Assembly: GCA_004325065.1 (NCBI GenBank)
Contig: PITI01000086.1
Span: 1-23,623 of the forward strand
Reading direction: 5' to 3'
Source: Hamiltosporidium magnivora
Taxonomy: Eukaryota; Microsporidia; Dubosqiidae
DNA: 23,623 bases
A model generated the notes under the pieces. That model was not told the DNA's origin. It made no database searches and saw only the letters and a program-made list of their open reading frames with translations. Both the position numbers and the translations under genes were made by a program. How positions within the stretch are numbered: position 1 is the first letter of the stretch; each line of letters opens with the position of its first letter. Positions 1 to 7,913 of the stretch are shown here, piece after piece.

Positions 1-1220
1 GTAGTGTTAGTTGGATTGTTAAATAAAGGGGTGTTATTGATAGTGTTATTAGTGTTGTTAAATAACGGGGTGTTATTTGTAGTGTTATTAGTATTGTTAA
101 ATAACGGGGTGTTATTTATACTGTTATTAGTACTGTTAAATAACGGGGTGTTATTGTTTATAATGGTTGTTTGTGTGAATGTCTCGGTTATCTTATGTAT
201 GTTAAGAATATCACCTGTTATTTCTGTAAGAGAATCTTTTATCTTATTTATTAGACATAAAGGTATGTAAAGGTAAATGTTAGTAGAAATATCATGTATT
301 TCAAAAGTACCGAGAATAAAGGATATGTGTGTGGGATTAGTAAAGGGTATTTTATAGGTGTATATGTTAAAGGGGGTATTATCAGTAGTGTTAGTATGTA
401 TGGGGGTAGTGTTATTAGCTGTATTGTCTAACACCCCTTTATTACTACTACTATTATCTAACACCCTCTTATCTTTATTACTACTACTAGTATCTAACAC
501 CCTCTTATCTTTATTCTCATCCTTAGTCTTATCACTACCCTTGTTACTTGTATGTACAGCAGTGCCTTGTAACACCCCTGGTGATACAAGTGTTAAATCA
601 GGTGTTATAGGAATAACATATGTTATAATATAAGAGGTAGGGGTGTTAATATAAGGAAATAAAGAAGTATGAGTGTTAGTTCCTAATATTTCTATATGAT
701 TATCTATTTGATGTGTTAGTATTGCAGGGTTATTTATTGGTATTTCATATTCTATTGTTATTTTAAGAGGGGTGTTAATAGGTAGAGTAAGGGATTTATT
801 ATTAATTAGTGTGTAAAGGGTGTTATTAATATGGGGAGTAGTTAAAGGGGTGTTAATAATAGTATTGTTGTTTAACAGGGTGTTATTACCACTACTGGTA
901 TTTAACAGGGTGTTATTACTAATACTATCGTTTAACAGGGTGTTATTACTATCCTTATTACTATTATAGGTATCCTTGTTATCCTTATTACAATACTTGT
1001 TATCCTTGTTATACCTGTTACTGCCTTTCTTGTTATCTTGAAGAGAATATTTCTGGTTATCTTCTGTTATTATAAGATTGGTAATTTCTAAATGATTAAT
1101 ATTAAATGTAATGGTAGGTGTTGGTGTTATAAGGTGTATTTCTGTATATGCTGATGTTCTGTGGTTGTTATGGTTTAGAAAGAAGACTAGCTTTTGTGAA
1201 AATATAATTGGTTTATCCAT
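1..1220 (-). CDS. TAF2: TAF2-like TFIID subunit (M1-aminopeptidase fold), 3' end cut by window
   Basis: Read on the minus strand from ATG at 1220, the frame stays open for 406 codons to the window edge, so the C-terminus is missing. The start is preceded directly by TAACCCCC, the microsporidian start signal; no upstream in-frame ATG occurs before a stop near 1350. Conserved-looking islands sit between N/T/P-rich repeats: an N-terminal beta-rich part (YTEIHLITP, residues 25-33), then SLFPYINTPTSY and IPITPDLTLVSPGVLQG (about 200-235), which resemble the WFPC-x-DSP and VP-x-x-LxAVSxGxL blocks of TAF2 and M1 aminopeptidases, then TNPTHISFILGTFEIH (about 305-320), resembling the TAF2 block ending in GPFEI. 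TAF2 is a non-catalytic scaffold that binds core-promoter DNA within TFIID. The catalytic-domain region lies off the window, so an active aminopeptidase cannot be strictly excluded. Codon use is rich in AAC and ACC, unlike the other genes here, because of the repeat motif. That this is a real gene is near certain; the TAF2 assignment rests on remembered family motifs. Confidence 0.72.
   Translation of the reverse strand, partial: MDKPIIFSQKLVFFLNHNNHRTSAYTEIHLITPTPTITFNINHLEITNLIITEDNQKYSLQDNKKGSNRYNKDNKYCNKDNKDTYNSNKDSNNTLLNDSISNNTLLNTSSGNNTLLNNNTIINTPLTTPHINNTLYTLINNKSLTLPINTPLKITIEYEIPINNPAILTHQIDNHIEILGTNTHTSLFPYINTPTSYIITYVIPITPDLTLVSPGVLQGTAVHTSNKGSDKTKDENKDKRVLDTSSSNKDKRVLDNSSSNKGVLDNTANNTTPIHTNTTDNTPFNIYTYKIPFTNPTHISFILGTFEIHDISTNIYLYIPLCLINKIKDSLTEITGDILNIHKITETFTQTTIINNNTPLFNSTNNSINNTPLFNNTNNTTNNTPLFNNTNNTINNTPLFNNPTNT
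18..155 (-). repeat. 39-bp tandem repeat inside the TAF2-like gene (13 residues per unit)
   Basis: Four copies start at 18, 57, 96 and 135, exactly 39 bp apart. On the coding strand each unit encodes a variant of NNTPLFNNTNNTI. The unit length is a multiple of three, so copy-number changes keep the frame. Copies differ mainly at third positions and at N/S/T exchanges. Confidence 0.93.
427..515 (-). repeat. 30/36-bp repeat encoding NKDKRVLDxSSS in the TAF2-like gene
   Basis: The plus-strand word TCTAACACC recurs at 427, 457 and 493 (spacing 30 and 36 bp). On the coding strand it reads GGTGTTAGA, giving two full units NKDKRVLDxSSS and one short NKGVLDN. Here the AACACC motif lies in the orientation opposite to that of the NNTP repeats in the same gene. 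Confidence 0.85.
871..958 (-). repeat. 30-bp tandem repeat encoding NNTLLN units in the TAF2-like gene
   Basis: TTTAACAGGGTGTTATTAC recurs at 871, 901 and 931, exactly 30 bp apart, encoding NNTLLNxxxx three times. A preceding stretch (about 960-1040) encodes NKDNK-type repeats. This is a low-complexity insertion between conserved islands of the protein. Confidence 0.88.
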
Positions 1221-1228
1221 GGGGGTTA
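1221..1228 (-). promoter_or_regulatory. CCC-like start signal of the TAF2-like gene
   Basis: The minus strand reads TTAACCCCC immediately before ATG at 1220. A C-run abutting the start codon is a known microsporidian signal, and the same arrangement is seen at 5204-5210 and 11323-11328. Confidence 0.7.
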
Positions 1229-1257
1229 ACGGATAGGAATGAAGAAATAAGGGAAGG

Positions 1258-1565
1258 GTGTTATATAAGGGAGGAAGGTAGAGAAGGGAATAAAGGGGGG
1301 TGTTAATATAAGGAAGAGTATAAAGGGGATTTAAGGGAGGGTGTTAGTATAAAGGAAGTAGTGGGTTATTAAAGGGGTGTTAATATAAAGTCTAGTATCT
1401 TATGTTAAAGGGATGTTAGGATAAAGTCTAGTATCTTATGTTAAAGGGTGTGTTAATATAAACCCTAGTATCATATTTTAAAGAGATGTTAGTATATGGG
1501 AAATAGTAGGTTATTATAGGAGGTATTAATATAAACTATAATATCATATGTTAAAGGGGTGTTAC
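1258..1565. repeat. Non-coding continuation of the GTGTTA/AACACCC repeat, with 36-bp units
   Basis: Upstream of the TAF2-like gene the GGGTGTTA(ATATAA) motif continues outside any ORF. From about 1369 it is organised in units of TTAAAGGGGTGTTAATATAAA plus AGTATCTTATG; TTAAAG recurs at 1369, 1405, 1441, 1478 and 1551, that is periods of 36, 36, 37 and roughly two units. The motif is therefore shared between coding and non-coding DNA, which points to local repeat expansion rather than protein selection. Confidence 0.85.
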
Positions 1566-1629
1566 TTAACTGTAATATTTCTTTTTTATAATGAATTTAA
1601 TATAAATCCCTAAAAACAAATAATTTAAA

Positions 1630-2430
1630 GGTAAAAAATACTTTTATAAAAAAGAAATAATATGATTAACTGGTGATTTATTTAAAACTATCACATCTTT
1701 TTAAAATAGTGGCAAGTGTTATATTTGTTTTCATGACATTAACGCAGTTCTAGGTTTAACATAAATGACTGATCCCATATCACTCGATAGGTACCCCCTA
1801 TATACTTGTAACTCAAAGCCTTTCATATAAGAGATGTGTAGAACCTTATTAATCGGCGAGGCAGTTTGCCAAGTGTTTGATAATCTCCGTAGCATGAATG
1901 TGATCGTAGGTTGAGATCCCCTTTCTTAGGACTATGCACATTTCCACTTACTCTACACTTTCTGAACCCAATAAACTTCTAGCTAAAATATATTTTAGAA
2001 GCTTACATAGGATTCAAATGGGCATTACAATGTTATATCGACAGGTATAGCCTGCTAGTTGGCTCTCCTGGCTCTAAAGTATACTATTTTTGTATCTTTT
2101 AGACACTAAGTTTCCAAACCCGAGTGAACAAGGTTGGGTTTACATACATTTATATCGCAATTACCGAGAATTTCAGCGGCTGTTTTCGATCTAGTTCCAT
2201 AAAAAGTCACAAATGAGTTTGACAAATAAGCTTAAGAATTGTTAGACCTTCTCCTTCTCATACAAATCGCCATGCATAATATAAAATATAGTTTGTTTTT
2301 CTTCCTACGAAATTCAAAAGTAACTTTCACACCATTTTCATTAACTAATTGCCACGCAGAAAGTTTTTATTGTGGCTATTCTCTCTCCATAATTCGAGTT
2401 GCAAAAAAATCTTTGTTTAAAATAATATCA
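1630..2430 (-). mobile_element. Repeat family R2, copy 1 (decayed, unidentified)
   Basis: The reverse complement of this stretch aligns by eye with 14390-15140, and part of it aligns directly with 10650-11090. Shared words include GCGTTAATGTCATGA (the complement lies at about 1731-1745, the copy at 15033-15047), a GATCACA block, and GGCAATTAG (complement near 2350; 14443). Both full copies end a coding-like stretch with TTAATGTCATGA, suggesting a former reading frame ending in LMS-stop, but every frame is now full of stops. I do not recognise the product. An apparent frame at 2239-2544 starts with TTG inside this copy and is not a gene. Confidence 0.7.
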
Positions 2431-3293
2431 AATCAAATATATGTAGAAAATAAAAAAATTAAGTCTGATAAAGACCAAATGTGCCGCAAAGATTTTTTTT
2501 ATCATTGCTTAAACTATAATTTTTTAGATTCTAGGACTTATTGAGAGATAAATTCATTTTTATTTATAAATGAGTTGCAAAGCTAATATATTATGATTTA
2601 CTGAACACAGTGTTTAAAAAATAATATTATATTTTTAAAAGCTTTAGCCATTACTAATAATAAATCATTTATAAATCTTTATCGCTTGGAAAAAATAATT
2701 ATTATTTTGAAATAACTAAAAAATCTACACAAAGTAAAGAATGTGGATTTTTGTTTAAAAACTAGATCATTTGATTTCATATAAATATGAGAGAACATAA
2801 AACTCATATCGTTTTAAAAAATATTTTTTATGAAGAAAGAAGATTTAAGCTTAAAAAGAAGCAAAACTTTAAACTGCTTATTTTAGAAAATCAAATAATT
2901 ATTTACTATTTACATGATATAATTTATCTAAAGACAGTTTGATACAAAGAAATGCATAGTAACTTAAAAAAATAGTCTCTAATATTCTAAGTAATATAAA
3001 TATATTTCCACAAAATTATATTAGAAGATTAAATAATGATATCTTTATAATAAATTTTATTTTTGTAAACATGGAATTTAAATTATTTTTTTAATAAACA
3101 GTGTTTTAAAAGATTAGACCTACAAATTTTATTTTATGGTTTAATTATTTGTTGAATTAACCTCGAAAACTATTTGTTTGAATTTTGATTTTTTTTAAAA
3201 ATTGAATCAAAATACTTGTACAATGGAAATATTTATTTAAAATTCTAGTTTTTAATATTCATTGAATGAAAATATAAAACATTTAACTGTTAA
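2431..3293. other. AT-rich intergenic stretch, no gene seen
   Basis: No open frame with ATG and a C-run start signal, no tRNA-like B box and no clear repeat. The sequence is dominated by A and T runs. Confidence 0.6.
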
Positions 3294-3433
3294 GACTTTG
3301 CCATATTTTTTAAAAATTCATATTGTCTAATTACACATTAGATATAAACATTAGGACTTTGCCATATTTTTTAAGAATTCAAATTGTCTGATTACACATT
3401 AGATATAAACATTAGGACTTTGCCATATTTAAA
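3294..3433. repeat. 61-bp tandem repeat, two full copies and a partial third
   Basis: GACTTTGCCATATTT begins at 3294, 3355 and 3416, exactly 61 bp apart, each followed by a TAAAAATTC-like stretch, ATTGTCT and ATTACACATTAGATATAAAC. The third copy breaks off after about 15 bp. The array ends some 15 bp beyond the stop of the 3449-5203 gene, so part of it may lie in that gene's 3' untranslated region. Confidence 0.93.
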
Positions 3434-3448
3434 TAAATTCTTATTTTT

Positions 3449-5203
3449 TTAAATTTCTTTTTCTTTTTTCATTATTTTTTTTAAGTTATTTTCACTGAAA
3501 TATTTTTCTTCTTCTTCGGCTGTTACTTTTCCAAGATGAATAAATGGTATTGAAGGATCTGTGTTGTTGGGATCTAAAGCTTTTTTAAGAATTACTGGTG
3601 GTAAATTTTGCAAATGTCTATATTCGTAAGGTAAAATACCATAAGAAACATCATCTTTATAATACATTATATCTTTATCTTTATAATGAATATTTTCAGG
3701 TAAATATGAAAATATTGGAGAATCTATCAATTCATAAATAGAATCTAATTCTTTTAAAAGATTTGGTGAAATTTCTTTTTTGAGTTTTTCTATTTTGTTT
3801 TCTCTTTCTCTGAATTCTTGAAGTTCATTTGGTCTCATTTTTGTGTAATAAGGTATTTCATTTTCGCTTTCTACGAGTTCCTGTGACTTATCTGGTCTCA
3901 TTTTTGTGTAATAAGGTATTTCATTTTTGCTTTCTACGAGTTCTTGTGACTTATCTGGTCTCATTTTTGTGTAATAAGGTATTTCATTTTGACCTTCATT
4001 TTTAATATAATTTTGAATTTCTTTAATATTTTTGGAAATTGTTTGATCATTGTATTGCTCTGTTGGTTCTGTAGAAGTAAAATTTTGAGTTTGAATTTTT
4101 GATTTTTCTTCTGAAATATTTTCTGGGAAAAATGAATATTTTGAAAATGGTTGAGAAGGTTTTTCTAAAAAATTGATTGAATTGTGTGTAATAGAAGTGT
4201 TTTTATAAGTAGGAATTCCATATATCTCTTCATCTGTCTGATTTGTTCCGAGTTGAATATTAAATTGAGAATCACGATCATTTTCTTGTAATTCTTCGAA
4301 AAATTGAATTTGATCTCGAAAAATAACTTTTTTGTTTTCTTCTTCCATTTGTTCCTCTTTTTTTTCTCTTTCAAGTATTTCCTGATAATAATCAAGAAAT
4401 AGACCTCTTCGATCTAATGGTTCATCTATTTTAATACGGTATCTTTCTGTAAATGAAGGTTTGTATTTATTTTCGTAATTTTTGATATAATTTACAATTT
4501 TTCCAATTTTAAGTGCTTGAGTTGGAGAAACAGAATCATCAACAAGAAGAGAAGAGTTTTCAAGGACAAATGCTATTTCGTCGTTTGTCAGATTTCTATT
4601 TTCTATGCTGGCAAGTCGTCTAAGCTTTTGTATCTTTTTTTGTACAAAACTTCCTTCAATCTTTTTTTTTGAAAGAGGTTCTACTTTTCTTTTTATGTAA
4701 GGTATATTAGCTTCAAGAAAAGCTTTCTTTTGACTTTTTTTATATTTTTCTTTGAATTCTAAAATTCTACACACATATTCATCATCAATATCAATTTTTA
4801 CTTTCTTTCTTATTTTTTCTTCTTTTCTCTTTCTTTTCGTTACCTTTCTATTAAAATTATAAGAAGAAGATTCCTTTGATTCATTTTTTAATTCTTCTTT
4901 TCTCTTTCTTTTAGTTACCTTGGTATTAAAATTATGAGAAGAAGATTCCTTTGATTCATTTTTTAATTCTTCTTTTCTTTTTCTTTCTAAAAATTCGTCG
5001 CGACAGTAATAGCCTTGATTAAAAAGATCGTTCAATATTTCCTGTGCTGAAGGTGATTCACTGGTTGTATCAATTTTATTTACATCATTAGATCTATTAA
5101 TGTATGAAGTAAAATCATAATTATCTTCTTCAGTTGTTTCTTGTAATACAAAATCTGTTACTTTTGAATATAACCACTTCACCGAATCTTTTAAATATTT
5201 CAT
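3449..5203 (-). CDS. Large charged repeat-containing protein, unrecognised (584 aa)
   Basis: The start is ATG at 5203, directly preceded by ACACCCCC; the frame is open 14 codons further but only from a TTG, so the C-run decides the start. The protein is hydrophilic and K/E/N/S-rich, without signal peptide or membrane span. The first 20 residues (MKYLKDSVKWLYSKVTDFVL) could form an amphipathic helix, as in membrane-binding nucleoporins of the Nup1/Nup60 type, but no FG repeats follow, so this is only a thought. Residues 74-136 hold 25-residue repeats with basic RKRKEE clusters that could act as nuclear localisation signals. Residues 406-468 hold three 21-residue repeats with NEIPYYTKMRP. The middle (about 195-300) and the C-terminal 90 residues look non-repetitive and folded. 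The frame is intact throughout, so this is a real gene, but I cannot assign a function. Confidence 0.88.
   Translation of the reverse strand: MKYLKDSVKWLYSKVTDFVLQETTEEDNYDFTSYINRSNDVNKIDTTSESPSAQEILNDLFNQGYYCRDEFLERKRKEELKNESKESSSHNFNTKVTKRKRKEELKNESKESSSYNFNRKVTKRKRKEEKIRKKVKIDIDDEYVCRILEFKEKYKKSQKKAFLEANIPYIKRKVEPLSKKKIEGSFVQKKIQKLRRLASIENRNLTNDEIAFVLENSSLLVDDSVSPTQALKIGKIVNYIKNYENKYKPSFTERYRIKIDEPLDRRGLFLDYYQEILEREKKEEQMEEENKKVIFRDQIQFFEELQENDRDSQFNIQLGTNQTDEEIYGIPTYKNTSITHNSINFLEKPSQPFSKYSFFPENISEEKSKIQTQNFTSTEPTEQYNDQTISKNIKEIQNYIKNEGQNEIPYYTKMRPDKSQELVESKNEIPYYTKMRPDKSQELVESENEIPYYTKMRPNELQEFRERENKIEKLKKEISPNLLKELDSIYELIDSPIFSYLPENIHYKDKDIMYYKDDVSYGILPYEYRHLQNLPPVILKKALDPNNTDPSIPFIHLGKVTAEEEEKYFSENNLKKIMKKEKEI
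3800..3988 (-). repeat. 63-bp tandem repeat, three copies (21 residues each)
   Basis: Within the 584-residue protein, the unit beginning NEIPYYTKMRPDKSQELVES occurs at residues 406, 427 and 448. The first two DNA copies are almost identical, indicating a recent duplication; the third diverges after MRP. Confidence 0.93.
4811..4984 (-). repeat. 75-bp tandem repeat (25 residues), two copies plus a start of a third
   Basis: RKRKEELKNESKESSS begins at residue 74 and again at 99, and RKRKEEK at 124, exactly 25 residues apart. DNA of the first two copies is nearly identical (plus-strand GAAGAAGATTCCTTTGATTC occurs twice). The unit is basic at its start and Ser/Asn-rich after. Confidence 0.9.
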
Positions 5204-5210
5204 GGGGGTG
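5204..5210 (-). promoter_or_regulatory. CCC-like start signal of the 584-residue protein gene
   Basis: The minus strand reads CACCCCC immediately before ATG. It fixes the start at 5203 rather than at the upstream TTG. Confidence 0.7.
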
Positions 5211-7139
5211 TAAATAAAAGTAAAGGTTTTATATGCAAAAAGCAATTTTTATTTAATAAAATATTTTTTTTCAATTTATGCCCTGTAAAGAAATAATCTG
5301 TGATAGGAAGATAGATCTTAGGTTACTTAAAAAAATATTTATTGACTTATCTTAATGTGGTGAGTATATATGTAATTTCAAATAAATTTTGTTTTAATTT
5401 TTTTTTATATTTTGAAAGAGAATCAAAGTATTTGTTACTTTCAAGGATCTTTCTGGAAAAATGATAATAAAAACCATCTTGCACTAATAAAACTGTTTAT
5501 GTTCTAATACATACCATATACAGAAGAATATACAAAAATTAAGAATTGAAATACAGTCATATTTTTCATATTATGAAGCAGAAAAGTAAAACTACATTCA
5601 AAGTTATATAATGCTAGATGATTCCTGATTATTGGTTTAGACAAAATGTATTCAACATACAGCTAGCGAACATATTTGTCCATACCGCTACTGTTTTTTT
5701 GATGAAAAGGTTTTTTTAATCGGAAAATTGGATAGAAATATAATATAAATAACAAAGCCAATTATAATTATTGATAAGGTAATTAGAAATCTGTAATACA
5801 AGAAAATATATTTTATTTTCAACATTTTTTTAATATCAATTATATTTTTTTTACTATTATATCCTAAAAATTCAAAACGAAATAACCAAAAATTTCAACA
5901 TAATTTATTTTAATGCGATAGATGTAATTGAGATTTGTCAAAAGTAAGTTCTAGATATTTTGGGTAAAATTTATCAATGGAATTTGTCGATAATGACTTC
6001 GATGCTTATCTGTTGATTGAGATCTGTAGGTATTTTTTTAAGTATTTCATTTTAGAGAACTTTTTTTCACACAAAAGTAAGACAGAAAGCGGAATAAAAT
6101 AACGTACAAGATTATAAACATTGTTGAATGGTTTAGCTGGAAAACTCCTATAAATTTACAGTAAATAATTTTATTATTTTTCTTTATAAATATTACTAAG
6201 ATACACTTTTATTAAGTTCAACTTCTGTAAGAAGCCCTCACTGTTCATCCAAAAATATTAATTATAAAATTTGAGGAAATGTTGTTCAGTAAATTGGTTT
6301 AAAAATAGGCGTGCTTCTCATGACGCTTTATAGAAGTCAATAGAGCCACAGATAATAGTTTGGGCAATTTTTCACCTAGGCTATTCTTAGATTTTTTTCG
6401 ATAAAAATTTGAAGGCGAACTAATATCTGCTTTTCAGCAATATATTATTTAAGCATAGAGTATATGTAATAATTGAATGAATATTAAGGATACACATTGA
6501 GCATCGCGAATTTTTCTTGATACAATACAACTTTACAATAATGCAAATATTTGGTTTTAGATGTGTGTCTACGATATTAATTTTATAAGAAAGTAAAAAA
6601 AACCTTTTAATGTATCTATAATCTCCCGCCTCAATAAGTGTTTATAGAAAAAGAATTACATAGAGGCAAAATTGATATTAATATTCGGAATAATAGATCA
6701 TATACATTCATTTTAGACACAAAATATAGGAAGGCTTGTCGACTCAGAAAACTATTATGAAACAATTCAAATTTTCAAATAATTCATATGCAAACCAATT
6801 TTTGCTTGCAGGTGATCCGAGTTCACTTTATAGATTATGTGTTGACGTATTTCACCTGGAAATATGAAATCTCGTATTCTTTACGGATTATAGCTTAGTT
6901 TATATTGAAAAGTTTGGGTTTAAATAGAAATACAGGTATCTGTTTTAATAATAGAATTTTTATTTAAAATAATTTTCTGGTCGAACTAATGAGTTTATAA
7001 TCAAGTTGTTTGCTAGATTTGGGCAATAACTGCTTGAGAACTCTTAAAAAATTTAATAATATAATATTAGATGTCATTAATTTAGTTATAGTTTTAGTTA
7101 ATGCTTCGAGACGCTTAACATCTCAAATATTCTAAGTTT
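5211..7139. other. AT-rich intergenic stretch, no intact gene seen
   Basis: About 1.9 kb without an ORF that has an ATG, a C-run and useful length. Short pockets of higher GC (about 6200-6440, 6800-6870) look like decayed coding or transposon sequence, but I could not identify a family. Confidence 0.55.
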
Positions 7140-7610
7140 TCAGTTTTCGAAATTATTACCGAAAAAAATTATCTAACAGAAAAAAAATATAAATCAAATG
7201 TAGACATTTGGAATCAAGAAAAGAAACAAATGAAATTGTATTAGATAAGATTCATTCGCTTAAATTTTGGATATTAAGCTCGGAATATCTAAATGAATAT
7301 AATAGCTCTCGAGATAATATAAATTCAAAAAAACTATGATGATTTAATTTACTCTATTATTATAGTATTTAATTTAAGTTTTAAAGGATTGGATATGTAT
7401 GAACTATATATACTATCATTATAACACACCAATGACTAAGAGAGATGTTTAGCAAAAAAATCATCGAAATTATAGAGTCTTATATTGCTAATAATAAGCC
7501 CAAAGGAGATACAGTACCAAAAAATATATCGAAAGAGTAAATATGAATGTGAAGGTTTGGTTCAAAATGTGAAGAAGACAAAAAGGCAAACAAAATTTAA
7601 GTTGAAAGAT
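7140..7610 (+). pseudogene. Relic of a homeobox (homeodomain) gene
   Basis: No intact frame, but consecutive frames read as one former protein. After a K/E/N-rich stretch (for example DKIHSLKFWILSSEYLNEYN, about 7245-7305), about 7459-7540 reads REMFSKKIIEIIESYIANNK followed by PKGDTVPKNISKE; then, with one base missing near 7537, NMNVKVWF at about 7540-7562, and after another shift a QN-RRQKGKQ-like stretch. This fits helices 1 to 3 of a homeodomain with its V-x-VWFQNRR recognition helix; spacing between helix 1 and the Trp is about two residues short. Microsporidia are known to carry a small set of homeobox genes. At least two frame breaks and in-frame stops make it a pseudogene, unless the assembly has indel errors. 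Confidence 0.55.
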
Positions 7611-7913
7611 AAAATACAAAAAAAACTTTTATTTTAATATTAAATAAAATTTTTATCATAAAATCAATAATTTTAACGGTTTTTTATTTTCGAAGTCAGT
7701 TTTAATTAAATTTGAAATATTTTAATTAATTTTATAAAAAATAATTTCGATACATATTTGTTGTTGTGTTTAGAGATCTGAGCTATTGTAATTGTAGAAG
7801 AAATTATTTTATTTGACAACTATGTGTTTGAATTATTAGAAATAAATTATTTTTTAAGTAAAATGGGTATAGAAGTATAAGAATTCGAACAATGTAAAAG
7901 AGCTTAGCTTTGA

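Noticed and set aside
4..270. Plus-strand leucine/valine-rich frame of 88 residues
   Set aside because: Antisense of the 39-bp NNTP repeat and neighbouring codons of the TAF2-like minus-strand gene; no C-run start signal, and the hydrophobic repeats are a mirror effect.
358..633. Plus-strand leucine/serine-rich frame of 91 residues
   Set aside because: Antisense of the same minus-strand gene, which is continuous through it and has the start signal.
2239..2544. Plus-strand frame of 101 residues
   Set aside because: Opens with TTG, overlaps the decayed R2 copy in the non-coding direction and has no start signal.
4165..4395. Second minus-strand frame of 76 residues
   Set aside because: Lies wholly inside the 584-residue gene in another frame; lysine-rich by composition only.
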